NCBI GenBank assembly: GCA_963833195.1
Contig: CAWHXF010000027.1
Location: 4,402,001 to 4,466,000, forward strand
Source: Granulosicoccus sp963833195
Lineage (GTDB): Bacteria > Pseudomonadota > Gammaproteobacteria > Granulosicoccales > Granulosicoccaceae
Direction: 5' to 3'
DNA: 64,000 nucleotides
Shown: positions 52,797 through 63,799 of the stretch, one piece after another
How the letters are laid out: every line of letters begins with the position of its first letter
How positions within the stretch are numbered: position 1 is the stretch's first letter
Notes under the pieces: generated by a model
What the model was told of the DNA's origin: nothing
Databases searched by the model: none
What the model saw: the letters and a program-made list of their open reading frames with translations, nothing else
Translations under genes and position numbers: made by a program

Positions 52797-53840
52797 TCAG
52801 CCCCCCGGTACCAGCTCCACCAGCGTCATCTCCGATCGCGTCCCGAGCCTGAACACCGGCCCCCACGTCCCCGTTCCGGGCGACACGTACAGCGTCGAGC
52901 CGTCGGCATCGAAGCGGCCCACCGTCTCGGGATAGGCGCGGCGTACCGCGATGCCGAACGGCCAGATCTGCCCTCCGTGCGTGTGTCCCGCGAGCATCAG
53001 CCGCACGCCCGCCTCACGTGCCGCGCGCCAGCCGTCGGGGCGGTGATACAGCAGCACCTCGGGCAGAGCGTCGCGCTCGACCCGCCCGAGCACGTCCGCC
53101 ACCGCGTCGGGCCGGTCGCGATCGTCGATGCCGATCAGCCGCAGCGGGCCGTGCACGCTCGATTCGTCGCGCAGCACGCGCACGCCCTGCGCCTCGATGG
53201 CCGCGATGCTCGCAGCGAGGTTCGTGTAGCGCTCGTGGTTGCCGAGCGAGAGGTAGACGGGAATGTCGGCACGCGTGAGCCGACTCAAGGCCGCCAGCGC
53301 GTCGGGCGGGATGTCGCTCGCGTCCAGCAGGTCGCCGGTGATCAGCACGAGCTCGGGCGAGAGATCCTCGACGTCGTCGATCACGGCTTCGAGGAACGCC
53401 GGCGTGCGCGAGCCGACGTGCACGTCGCTCAACTGCACCAAGCGCACCGGACGCTCGAGCCCGTCGATCTGCAGCTCGACCCGCTTCACGTGCACGTTGC
53501 GCGCGCTCCGGTTGGCGAGCAGGATCAGCGCGGCCCACGCGATCGCGACGATCGCGCCCACCGTCGTGCCCGGCAGCGCCGCGCGCAGCAGGATGCCGAT
53601 GCCGACGAGCGGCATGAGCAGCGCCCCCAGGCCGAAGGCCTGCATCCAGGTCCAGCGCGCGCGGGCGCTCGAGCCGCGCAACGCGCGCATCACGAGCGCG
53701 AACACGACGGGCGCGAGCGGCACGGCTAGCAGCGGCGCGGGCCAGGCCGGTACCCCGGCCAGCCAGCCCGCGAGGATCAGCGGCGGGGCCAGCAGGGTGA
53801 GCCATGCGGCGAGCGTGCCGCCGAGCGTCCAGCGGGTCAT
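52797..53840 (-). CDS. Membrane-anchored metallophosphoesterase
   Basis: A 347-residue protein with four or five N-terminal helices (residues 5-120) followed by a calcineurin-like domain. Metal motifs: LVQLSDVHVGSRTP near 147, LITGDLLDAS near 178, LSLGNHERY near 210, and LAGHTHGGQIW near 295. These are YkuE-like enzymes; related ones cleave UDP-diacylglucosamine or other phosphoesters at the membrane. ATG 53840 overlaps the TGA of the NUDIX gene (ATGA). It is the last gene of a three-gene run on this strand. Confidence 0.88.
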   Translation of the reverse strand: MTRWTLGGTLAAWLTLLAPPLILAGWLAGVPAWPAPLLAVPLAPVVFALVMRALRGSSARARWTWMQAFGLGALLMPLVGIGILLRAALPGTTVGAIVAIAWAALILLANRSARNVHVKRVELQIDGLERPVRLVQLSDVHVGSRTPAFLEAVIDDVEDLSPELVLITGDLLDASDIPPDALAALSRLTRADIPVYLSLGNHERYTNLAASIAAIEAQGVRVLRDESSVHGPLRLIGIDDRDRPDAVADVLGRVERDALPEVLLYHRPDGWRAAREAGVRLMLAGHTHGGQIWPFGIAVRRAYPETVGRFDADGSTLYVSPGTGTWGPVFRLGTRSEMTLVELVPGG

Positions 53841-54445
53841 GCGTCCAGCCCGTCGGCGTCCAGCAGCAGCTTCACCTTCATGAGGGCGGCCATGGACATC
53901 GAGTCGGTGATGCGGCCGTCCATGACCATTTGCAACGCCTCGTCGAGCGCCATGCGGCGGACGACGAGCACCTCGGTGTCGTCGGGCGCGGCTTCGACCG
54001 CCGACAATCCGCGCGCGAGCCAGACGCGGCCGAGCTCGTCGGTGACCGAGTTCGAGGTGTGGATGTCGAGCAGCGGCGTCCAGCGCCGCGCGGCGAGTCC
54101 GCACTCCTCCGCCAGTTCTCGCCGGGCCGCCGCGAGCGGATCCTCATCCTCCGGCGCACCGCCTTCGGGGATCTCCCAGCTCCACGCATCCAGGGTGTAG
54201 CGCCACTGCCCGACGAGCCAGGTGTGCATCTCGTCGTCGAGCGGCACGACGCCGACCGCGCGGTTCTTGAAGTGCACCATGCCGTAGATGCCGTCCGTGC
54301 CCGTGGGGGCGGTGACGTCGCGGTGCGTGACCGTGATCCACGGGTTGTCGTAGCGCACGTCGATGCCGCGCGTGACCCAAGGCCTGACCTGGAGCGGTGC
54401 GTCGGGCCCGGCGTCCCGGTCGGGGTCGCTTCCGGAACCGTTCAG
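53837..54445 (-). CDS. NUDIX hydrolase, ADP-ribose pyrophosphatase-like
   Basis: The NUDIX box GGAPEDEDPLAAARRELAEECGL is complete. YDNPWITVTHRDVTAPTG at the N-terminus and LGRVWLARGLSAVEAAPDDTEVLVV after the box resemble ADP-ribose/NDP-sugar pyrophosphatases, which clear toxic nucleotide derivatives. The start is doubtful: no ATG, GTG or TTG lies between the previous stop and GTG 54359, which would clip the first strand closely. A CTG at 54445 overlaps the upstream TGA in the usual coupled geometry and adds 28 residues. The gene overlaps the phosphoesterase by 4 bases. Confidence 0.82.
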   Translation of the reverse strand: MNGSGSDPDRDAGPDAPLQVRPWVTRGIDVRYDNPWITVTHRDVTAPTGTDGIYGMVHFKNRAVGVVPLDDEMHTWLVGQWRYTLDAWSWEIPEGGAPEDEDPLAAARRELAEECGLAARRWTPLLDIHTSNSVTDELGRVWLARGLSAVEAAPDDTEVLVVRRMALDEALQMVMDGRITDSMSMAALMKVKLLLDADGLDA

Positions 54446-54990
54446 CGCTCCAGCTTCTCCTGCAGCGCCTGCCCGGCCTCGACGGCGCCGCCGACGGCCT
54501 GACCCGCCACGTCGCGCACCTTTTCGCCTGCCTCGTTCGCCAGCTCGCGCGTGCGCTCGGCGGTCTTCGCCGCCGTGCCGGCCAACAGCTCCCTCGAAGC
54601 GGACGTGCCCGCCACCAGCAGCTCCCTCTGGCCCACGCGGGCGCCGTTCAGATCGACCCGGTCGGGCGCCGTGGCGACGATGCCCTCGCGGTCGATCGGG
54701 AACAGGCAGTCGATGCTGCCGCTGCCGTCGCCGGTGGTCCGGTACGCGATGGCGACATGGCGGCTGCGCGAGGAGTCGGTGCGCTCGGTGCGCTCCCAGC
54801 CGGTGACCGTATTGCCCGTGAGCTGCTTCGCCACGCCCTGGCACATGGCGAGCTGCGGATCCTCGGGCGCACCGCAGGCACCGAGCAACAGGAGCAGGGC
54901 GGCCCCCAGTGCCACAACGGCAGGAACGCCACGCGAACGGTGCGAGGACGTGGGGCGAAGCGAGGCGGGGGCGCTCATCGGCGGATCCAT
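54442..54990 (-). CDS. Lipoprotein with amphipathic C-terminal helix
   Basis: A 182-residue protein. The signal GVPAVVALGAALLLLLGAC ends with a lipobox Cys. A small domain follows (QLAMCQGVAKQLTGNTVTGW; HVAIAYRTTGDGSGSIDCLFPID) with two Cys. The C-terminal 70 residues are a long Ala/Glu-rich helix (AAKTAERTRELANEAGEKVRDVAGQAV) similar to coiled-coil or late-embryogenesis-like repeats. I do not recognise a family. ATG 54990 or 54978 may be the start. It is first in a run with the NUDIX and phosphoesterase genes. Confidence 0.7.
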   Translation of the reverse strand: MDPPMSAPASLRPTSSHRSRGVPAVVALGAALLLLLGACGAPEDPQLAMCQGVAKQLTGNTVTGWERTERTDSSRSRHVAIAYRTTGDGSGSIDCLFPIDREGIVATAPDRVDLNGARVGQRELLVAGTSASRELLAGTAAKTAERTRELANEAGEKVRDVAGQAVGGAVEAGQALQEKLER

Positions 54991-55080
54991 CGGTGGGAGC
55001 GCGCGCAGTATGCGAGGCCGCCGGGTGCGGTGTCCATGCCGCGTGCCTTGCGGCAAGGAGAGTTGCCTGAAGCGTCGCAG

Positions 55081-55230
55081 TCAGCGCTGCCGACCGAAGA
55101 CCTGGGTCCAGTAGGAGTCGTAGGTGGAGCCGGGATCGGAGGTGCAGCTCATGCCGAGCATGAGCGCCGCGAGCAGCGCCCCGAGCGGCGGCACGCCGGC
55201 GACGCGCGCGGTGGGGTGGTGTGGTCGCAT
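55081..55230 (-). CDS. Mini-gene: signal peptide fused to a CAP-domain tail
   Basis: A 49-residue frame starting 6 bases after the CAP-protein stop. A lipoprotein-like signal GVPPLGALLAALMLGMSC precedes GSTYDSYWTQVFGRQR, which matches the last strand of the neighbouring CAP protein (GSRYGNYWTQVFAR). The whole CAP core (about 130 residues) is missing, so this looks like an internally deleted tandem duplicate. It could still be an exported peptide. Confidence 0.5.
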   Translation of the reverse strand: MRPHHPTARVAGVPPLGALLAALMLGMSCTSDPGSTYDSYWTQVFGRQR

Positions 55231-55235
55231 GGGGC

Positions 55236-56072
<837 letters not shown>

Positions 56073-56175
56073 GCGGTCGTTTCCGGCGCTGCGGATCGGC
56101 TCGATCCACTGTCTTCGCAGCACGAAGCCTGCCGGGAGGCGCGCGCGGTTGAATGACCGAACGGCGAGGCCCTGG

Positions 56176-57105
56176 CTACAGGTGCCCGTAGGCGCGCAGC
56201 AGGGTGAGCCCCGCGGTGTAGATCGGCACGCCCGCGGCCGTCGTGACGGCCACGATCTCGGCCGCGAGCGCGCCGTGACGCGTCATCTGGCGCGCCATGA
56301 TGTAGCTCGCCGTGGCCGTGGGCGAGGCGGCCAGGAAGAACAGCACGCCCAGGCGTTCACCGGACAGTCCCGCGGCCAGCCCGAGCCCGACCAGCAGCAG
56401 CGGCGACACCACGAGCTTGAACGCGACGGCGAGGGCCAGCGTGCGCGCATGACCCGCCAGGGCACCGAGCTCCAGGTTCGCGCCTATGCACAGCAGCGCC
56501 ACGGGCAGCGTCATGCCGGCCAGGTACTCGCCCGTGCGCACGATCACGACCGGGTTCGGCGCCTCCAGCAGCGAGGCGGCGGCGCCGGCCGCGATGCCGA
56601 TGAGGATGGGGTTCGTGACGATGCTGCGCAGCGCGCCGTCCGCGTTCAGCACCCACACGGCGACGACGTTGTAGACGGTCGTGATCACCGCGATGTACAC
56701 GGCCACGAGGGGTAGTACCGACTCACCGTAGGTGGCCACGGCCAGCGCGATGCCGAGGATCGCGAGATTGCCTCGGTAGCTTCCCTGCACGAACACGCCG
56801 CGCTCGTCGGCGGGCAGCAGGCGGCCGACGAGCAGCAGGAGGGCGATCAGCAGCAACGTGCCGCCGAGGCCGACCGAAGTGAGCGCGGCATCGAACGATT
56901 GTCCGAGCGGTCGAGCCGCGATCGCGAAGTACAGCGTCACCGGCAGCGCAACGTTGAACACCAGCCGGTTGGCCTGCGCCACGAACGCGCCGTCGATCCA
57001 GCCGATGCGGCGCACGCCCCAGCCCAGCACGAGCAGCAGCAGCACCGGACCCGTGATGCCGAACGCGAAGCCGAGGTCGTGCAGGACTCCCGCGTCCGGG
57101 CTCAG
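56176..57105 (-). CDS. AEC family transporter (auxin efflux carrier type)
   Basis: About 309 residues with ten helices. The two halves are seen as FAFGITGPVLLLLVLGWGVRRIG and later FKLVVSPLLLVGLGLAAGLSG. SYRGNLAILGIALA near 125 and NPILIGIAAGAAASLL near 170 are typical of AEC proteins, which move organic anions such as malonate or malate. No ATG, GTG or TTG precedes the first helix within the gene; CTG 57105 overlaps the TGA of the upstream pqiA-like gene and is the best start. The transport substrate is unknown. Confidence 0.85.
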   Translation of the reverse strand: MSPDAGVLHDLGFAFGITGPVLLLLVLGWGVRRIGWIDGAFVAQANRLVFNVALPVTLYFAIAARPLGQSFDAALTSVGLGGTLLLIALLLLVGRLLPADERGVFVQGSYRGNLAILGIALAVATYGESVLPLVAVYIAVITTVYNVVAVWVLNADGALRSIVTNPILIGIAAGAAASLLEAPNPVVIVRTGEYLAGMTLPVALLCIGANLELGALAGHARTLALAVAFKLVVSPLLLVGLGLAAGLSGERLGVLFFLAASPTATASYIMARQMTRHGALAAEIVAVTTAAGVPIYTAGLTLLRAYGHL

Positions 57106-57863
57106 CGGCTGCTCCGACGCACGGGCGACCTGGAGGCGGGCCCGGAGGCAGTCCTGGAAGCGGTCCTGGAGCCGGACCCGGAGGTGGGACCAGCAGCCGG
57201 TCTGGGGGCAGGCTTGCGCTTTTTCGCGGGCGCGGAACGGGCCTCGGGCGTCGGCTCGCGCGACACCCCCCACGCGATCAGCTGCGACGCGGCGATCGAC
57301 AGCAGGCAGTAGCCGAGAAACCACTGGAAGCCGACGCCGAGGCTCGCCTCGATGTCCACGAGCCCGCGCGCGTCGGACAACCCGTTGCCCCCGAGGAAGG
57401 CGATGAAGATGGCGATGACGAAGACGTCCGCCATGGACCACTTCCCGGCGGCGCTCGCGAGGTCCAGCAGCATGCCTCGCGTGGCCGCGCGCAGGGGCAG
57501 CAGCGCCGCGAGCATCACGAGCCCCTTGGCCACGGGCACGGCGACGCTGAACGTCAGGATCAGGATCGACACGAAGCGGTTGCCGCCGTCGTAGAGCGTG
57601 CGCGCGGTGCCCAGGATGCTGTTGGTCTTGTCGAACGCCGACACGCTGCCCGTCGCGTCGAGCCCGACCAGCATGCGCTCGGCGAGCCCCTTCACGATGG
57701 ACGAGGTGTTCTCGCTGTCGCGCAGGATGTCGCGCCCGACCTCCACGAGCTTCGCCTTTTCGACCGTGCCGGCGAGCGTGAGCATCGGCTCGGTCAGGCC
57801 CGGCCACAGCATGGCGTAGGCGGCGACGAGCAGCAGGGCGCCGAGCCCGACGCCTGGCCTCAC
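57102..57863 (-). CDS. PqiA-like membrane protein
   Basis: A 253-residue protein. The paraquat-inducible protein A domain is visible as VGLGALLLVAAYAMLWPGLTEPMLTL, VSILILTFSVAVPVAKGLVML, then WSMADVFVIAIFIAFLGG and the helix FQWFLGYCLLSIAASQLIAW. The C-terminal 55 residues are basic and Ser/Pro-rich. Unlike E. coli PqiA, only one copy of the domain is present and no MCE gene follows. GTG 57863 overlaps the TGA of the UMF1-type transporter (GTGA). It likely shares an operon with it and the AEC gene. Confidence 0.82.
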   Translation of the reverse strand: MRPGVGLGALLLVAAYAMLWPGLTEPMLTLAGTVEKAKLVEVGRDILRDSENTSSIVKGLAERMLVGLDATGSVSAFDKTNSILGTARTLYDGGNRFVSILILTFSVAVPVAKGLVMLAALLPLRAATRGMLLDLASAAGKWSMADVFVIAIFIAFLGGNGLSDARGLVDIEASLGVGFQWFLGYCLLSIAASQLIAWGVSREPTPEARSAPAKKRKPAPRPAAGPTSGSGSRTASRTASGPASRSPVRRSSR

Positions 57864-59191
57864 GAGCCGGCGACGGCGGCCTGGCCGCGCGGCACGGCGG
57901 CGTCCGCGTCCGCCGGTTCCTCCACCAGGCGCAGCAGCAGCAGGCCGCCGGCGAACAGCACGATCACGGACAGGATGCCGATGCGGTTGCTGCCGCTGAG
58001 TGCCGTGACGGTCCCGACCATGACGGGGCCGACGACGGCCGCCGCCTTGCCCAGCATGTTCAGGAAGCCGAAGTACTCGCCGGTGCGTTCCTCGGGGATC
58101 AGGCGACTGAACATCGAGCGGCTGAGCGACTGCACGCCGCCCTGCACGAGTCCGAGCACGCAGGCCAGGAGGTAGAAGTGGGCCTCGGTGGTCATGAAGA
58201 CGGCGGCGAAGGTGGCCACCAGGTACACCCAGATGGCGGCGAACAAAGCGGGTTTCGCACCGAAGCGATCGCCCAGTCGCCCGAACACGAGCGTGGCCGG
58301 AAAGCCGATGAACTGCACGAGCAGCAGCGCGACGATGAGGCTGTTGGAGGCGAGCCCGATGGCGACGCCGTAGTCCACCGCCATGCGGATGATGGTGGCC
58401 ACGCCGTCGATGTAGAGCCAGTAGGCCAGCAGGAACAGCCACAGGTTCCGATGCGCGCGCACGTCGCGCAGCGTCACGAGGAGCTGGCGGAACGCGAGGC
58501 GCGTGCGCTTGCCGAGCGACTCGCCCGCGGCGGTCGCGGGCAGCGGCACCGGCGAGGCGGCGGATGCGCCCGCTGCCGTGGGCGTGCGCAGCAGCAGCGG
58601 CAGGCTGAAGGCCAGCCACCACACCCCGACGGTGAGGAACGACACGCGCACGGCCTGGCCGGCATCGCTCAGGCCGAAGAGGCCGGGCTGCAGCGTCATC
58701 ACCACGTTCAGCAGGAACAGCACGCCGCCGCCGAGATAGCCGAGCGCGTAGCCGAGCGCGGACACCCGGTGACGCTCGCTCGAGGTCGCGATGGCCGGCA
58801 GCATGGAGTCGTAGAAGACGTTCGCGCCGCTGAAGCCGAGGATGGCCACGACGTACACCGTGATGGCGAGCGGCCAGTCGCCCTCGCCGACGAAGTACAG
58901 CCCGAGCGTGGCGGCCACGCCCAGCAGCGCGAACGCGCCGAGATTCCTGCGGTGCGTGCCGCCGGTGTCGGCGAGCGCGCCGAGCAGCGGCGCGAGCAGC
59001 ACGATCAGCAGCGAAGCGATGGAGTTGCCGAAGCCGAGCCAGAAGGTGCTGGTGGTGACCTCCGTGCCGGCGCTCCAGTAGCGCTTGAAGAACAGCGGGA
59101 AGAAGCCCGCCATCACGGTGGTGGCGAACGCCGAGTTCGCCCAGTCGTAGAGCGCCCAGTCGAGCTGCGAGCGGGTCGGGCGTCGGCGCAT
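57860..59191 (-). CDS. UMF1/Atg22-type MFS transporter
   Basis: A 443-residue protein with twelve predicted helices. The start RSQLDWALYDWANSAFATTVMAGFFPLFFK is the hallmark of the UMF1 (Atg22-like) family. LGALADTGGTHRRNLGAF is the first cytosolic loop, and LVQGGVQSLSRSMFSRLIPEERTGEYFGF lies near residue 350. In yeast the relative exports amino acids from the vacuole; bacterial functions are largely unknown. ATG 59191. It is the first of three membrane-protein genes with overlapping ends. Confidence 0.9.
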   Translation of the reverse strand: MRRRPTRSQLDWALYDWANSAFATTVMAGFFPLFFKRYWSAGTEVTTSTFWLGFGNSIASLLIVLLAPLLGALADTGGTHRRNLGAFALLGVAATLGLYFVGEGDWPLAITVYVVAILGFSGANVFYDSMLPAIATSSERHRVSALGYALGYLGGGVLFLLNVVMTLQPGLFGLSDAGQAVRVSFLTVGVWWLAFSLPLLLRTPTAAGASAASPVPLPATAAGESLGKRTRLAFRQLLVTLRDVRAHRNLWLFLLAYWLYIDGVATIIRMAVDYGVAIGLASNSLIVALLLVQFIGFPATLVFGRLGDRFGAKPALFAAIWVYLVATFAAVFMTTEAHFYLLACVLGLVQGGVQSLSRSMFSRLIPEERTGEYFGFLNMLGKAAAVVGPVMVGTVTALSGSNRIGILSVIVLFAGGLLLLRLVEEPADADAAVPRGQAAVAGS

Positions 59192-59332
59192 GCCGGTCCG
59201 GGTCCGGAGAGGGGCCGGGGATGCTAGCAGCGGGCCCGGGTCATCGGGCCGCGGGCCGAGCGTGGGCCCGCACCCCGGGAGCTCGCGCGCCCGACCGTGG
59301 TGCGAGCGCGATGTGGACGGTCCGCGGTGCCC

Positions 59333-59548
59333 TCAGGCCCCCGGGCGGAAGAGGCGCGACAGCAGTTTCGCGCGCTGCAGGACGCCTGCGGCGACCGGGC
59401 CGGCTTCGTCGCGCTCCGCCTCGCGTCGCTCGGCCTCGATGCGCCGCCACGCGTCGCGGATGCTGGCTTCCGTGACGGGTGGCTCCCGAACGGGTTCGGG
59501 GCGAAGGGGGGCGTCGTCGACGGCGTAGTCGAGCGGGCGTGCATTCAT
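59333..59548 (-). CDS. Small hydrophilic protein of unknown function
   Basis: 71 residues: MNARPLDYAVDDAPLRPEP, then TEASIRDAWRRIEAERREAERDEA and LQRAKLLSRLFRPGA. It is highly charged and likely helical, with no signal. I do not recognise it. It lies alone between the UMF1 and FtsX genes with no clear promoter. Confidence 0.5.
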   Translation of the reverse strand: MNARPLDYAVDDAPLRPEPVREPPVTEASIRDAWRRIEAERREAERDEAGPVAAGVLQRAKLLSRLFRPGA

Positions 59549-59697
59549 GACCGTTGGTCCGCGTCGTGGTGCCTGGAGGTTCTATCACCGCACTCGTGAC
59601 AATGTGGTGACCGGCATGCGCTCGATGTCGCATCTTCCAAGTCCTTCACGGTTCGTGCCGGCTGCGGACCGCGCTTCGGGGTCGCTCCGCACGGCCG

Positions 59698-62294
59698 CTA
59701 CTCGTCGCGCAACCGCGAGGCGATGTCCGAGCGGGTCAGGCGCCACGCGGGCCACAGTCCCGCCAGCACGGACGACACCGTGGCCAGCACCAGCGTCGCG
59801 AGCACGGCGCCGCCGGGCAGGATGGCCTCCATGCGCCAGCCGAAGCTGCGCACGTTGATGACGTGGATGAGCATCTGCGACATCACCCACCCCAGCGGCA
59901 GCGCGAGCGCCCCGGCGAACAGCCCCATCAGCAGCGTCTGACCCATGACGATGCGCCCCACCTGACCGCGCGTCGCGCCCGTCGCGCGCAGCACCGCGAA
60001 CTCGCGCCCACGCTCCAGGTGCAGCGCCAGCAGCGCGCTGAAGATGCCGACGAACGCCACGCCGACGGTGAGCCAGCGCAGCACGCGCGTCACCTCGAAG
60101 GTGCGGTCGAACACCTCGAGCGACGCGTCGTGGATGGCGGTGTTCGACTGCACGCGCAGCGGCTGACCGGTCGCCGCGAGGCGCGTGCGCAGCTCGGCCA
60201 CCACGGCGTCGGCGTCCGCGCCGTCGGCCACCAGGAGCCCGAGCGAGCCGATGCGCTCGTCGTCCCACCAGCGGTTCCAGACGGTGCGCGAGATCAGCAG
60301 CTTGCCGTTGCTGGAGGCGTAATCGCGGAAGACGCCCGCGACGCGGAACTCGCGCTCGCCCGCGCGTCCGGTGAAGAGCGCGAGCGTGTCGCCGGCCGCC
60401 AGATCCTGCTTGGTGGCCAGCGGCTCGCTCACGAGGATGGCGTCCTCGTCGAGAAAGGCTTGCCAGGCCTCGACGGAAGGCCCCTCGCCGAGCAGCTGCG
60501 TGCCGGCGACGAGATCGAACGACGCCAGGCTCTCGGGGTGCGGCTCGAGCACCAGCGCCTCGATGGTGCCGACGCCCGTCGCGACGTCGATCACGCGTCC
60601 CGTGCTGAGCTGCGCGATGCCGGGCGTGGCGCGCGCCGCGACTTCCACGGACGGCTCCAGCAGCGCCTGGCTCGACGTCGACACGCTCGAGGGCGAGGAC
60701 ACGTAGACGTCCGAGCCCAGGGTAGTGCGCAGCCAGTCGTCGACCGTCGCGCGGAAGCTCGAGATCATGACGTCGACGCCGAAGGTCGCCGACACCGCGA
60801 TGGCGAGCGCCGCGATCGCCAGGCCCGTGCGGCTGATGTTCCGCTCCACCCCGCCTACCGCCAGCGCCGCCACCGGCCCGAAGCGCGCGGCCGGCCGGAC
60901 CAGCAGGCCCGCGAGGCGGTACACCAGCCAGGGCAGCGCGAGGCCGTAGCCGAGGATCAGCAGCATCAGCGCCGCGAACCCGACCACGAGCGACTGCACG
61001 GGCAGCACCGCCAGCACGCCGCCGAGCAGCGCGGCGGCGACGCCGAGCAGCGCCAGGGTCGGCAGCGCACCGGTGGCGCGCGACTCGGCCAGCGAGCGCC
61101 GGCGCGCGTCCACCGGATCGACCGTGGCCGCCTCGCGCGCGGCGATGGTCGCGGCGACGAGGCTCGCGCCCACGCCCAGCACCAGTCCCGCCAGCACCAG
61201 CCACGGCCCGAACGAGACCTCCTGCACGTGCAGCACGAAGTACAGGTCGTTGATGGTGCGCGTCGTCAGCCGGATCAGGAACTCGGCCAGCACGCGCCCG
61301 AGCGCGATGCCGATGGCCGCGCCGACGAGGGCGATGGTGGCGGCTTCCGCCAGCACGTTCGCGAAGATCTGGCCGGCCGTGACGCCCGTGATGCGCAGCG
61401 TGGCGAAGAGCTCGCGGCGCTGCAGCACGGCGAAGGTCATGGTGTTGTGGATCAGGAAGGCGCCGACGACGAGCGCCAGCAGGCTCATGGCCGTGAGATT
61501 GATACGAAAGCCCCGCGTCATCGCCTGCATGGTGTCGTTGCGCGTGGCCGAGCCGACGAGCCGCAGCGTGTCCGGCAACGAGGCCCGGATGGCCTCGGCC
61601 GTCGCCTCGTCGGCGACGATCTCGATCCGGTCGATGGCATCGCCGCGCGCGAGCAGCTCCTGCGCGAGGGCGATGTCGGCCACCACGAGGCCCTCGACGG
61701 CGGCCGGCTCGTCGGTGACGAGCGGTGCCACGGGCACGATGCTGCGCGTGCCCGCGGGCGTGCGCACCTGCATCGGCTCCCCCGTCGGCAGGTCGAGCCG
61801 CGACAGCGTGGTGCCCGCGACGAGCGTGGCCAGGTGCGGGTCCACCGCGGCCGCGACGGCCGGATCGGCGAAGGCCGCCAAGGGCCCCGTCGGCGGCCCG
61901 GAGGCGCCCGCGTCGTCCGCGACGGCTCCCGAGTCGAACCGGCCGAAGCGCCCCTCGGCGAACGGGTCCAGCCCGATCAGCGTCAGCACCTCGGTGCCGA
62001 AGGCCACGTGGCCTTCGATGACGGGCGCCATCGGCACGTCCGGCCACGCCCGGCGCAGCGGCGCGTAACGCGCGCCGTCGAGCCCTCCGGCACCGGTGAT
62101 GGAGTGCGTGGCGCGGCCCTGCAGCACGTCGCTCGACAGCGCGAACGCGCGCGATGCGCTGGAGTTCGTGATCAGCACGGCCACCACGACGCCGGTGCCG
62201 AGCACGATGCCGAGGATCGAGAGCAGCAGCTGCGCGGGGTGGCGCAGGAAGAAGCGCAGACTCGAGCGCGCCAGCAGCGCGGCGGTGGCGCCGC

Positions 62295-62298
<4 letters not shown>
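59698..62298 (-). CDS. FtsX/LolCE-like ABC permease, large
   Basis: An 866-residue permease. The N-terminal helix LLLSILGIVLGTGVVVAVLITNSSASRAFAL is followed by a periplasmic MacB-PCD domain, and then FtsX helices such as LTAMSLLALVVGAFLIHNTMTFAVLQRREL near 265. A second periplasmic domain and a C-terminal FtsX set repeat (WLTVGVAFVGIFSALLALHLERGREFAVLRATGA near 745). Two FtsX units in one chain belong to the YbbP/LolE-like group of lipoprotein or lipid exporters. It overlaps its ATPase gene by 4 bases. Confidence 0.9.
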
Positions 62299-63091
<793 letters not shown>

Positions 63092-63095
<4 letters not shown>

Positions 63096-63616
63096 GCGTC
63101 CGCGCGCAGCGCCGCCGAGCGACGCTTCAGGGTCTCCCACAACGTCGCGGCGCCCGGCTTCCCGAGCATCTTCTCGAAATGCTTGGGGTGCACGTAGGCC
63201 AGGCTGTGCAGGTCGGTCGCGTGATAGCGCTCGCGCAGCGGCGCCAGTCCCTCCTCGGGCACGCAGCCCTCCAGCGGGGCGCCCAGGAAGCCCGGATGCC
63301 AGCCGACGCGCTGGTAGAAGGCGAGGGCACCTTCGGTGCGCGCGATGGCGATGCCCTGCAGCGGCGCCGGCAGCCCGGCGAAGAAGTCCCCCGCCAGCAC
63401 GTCGTCCTCGAAGTCCACGCCCTCGACGACGGCGGGCTTGATGCGTCCGACGCTCGCGAGCGCGTCTCGCTTGAGCCTTCTCTCGAGGGCGTCGGCCTCG
63501 GGGCCGCCGCCCGTGACGAGCTCGGCCGCGCGCCGCAACGGATCGGGCAGCCGATCGGCCGGCGGATCGTGAGGGGGGCCGGGCCGGGGATCGGCCGGTG
63601 GATGGTCGCTCGTCAC
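63092..63616 (-). CDS. Conserved-looking protein, unknown function, upstream of the ABC exporter
   Basis: 174 residues from GTG 63616. It has a Pro/Asp-rich N-terminus, then a compact domain with LKRDALASVGRIKPAVVEGVDFEDDVLAGDFFAG, ALAFYQRVGWHPGFLGAPLEG, and ATDLHSLAYVHPKHFEKMLGKPGAATLWETLKRR. I do not recognise the family. It overlaps the ATPase gene by 4 bases, so it is probably part of the same operon and may assist the exporter. Confidence 0.6.
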
Positions 63617-63799
63617 CTCGTCGTCATCCTCGATGGGGCGGACGCGCCGGGAAGGGGCCCTCGGCGCGGCGTCGTTCCGTAGTATACGAAGCGCTCCCCG
63701 CCGCCCGACCGGTCCCGCCCGATCTCCATTCCGTCGCCACCGCCCGCGTCCGCCTCCCCGCCCGAGGGCGCCCCGGGCAAGGGAGCCGGCACGAGCGCG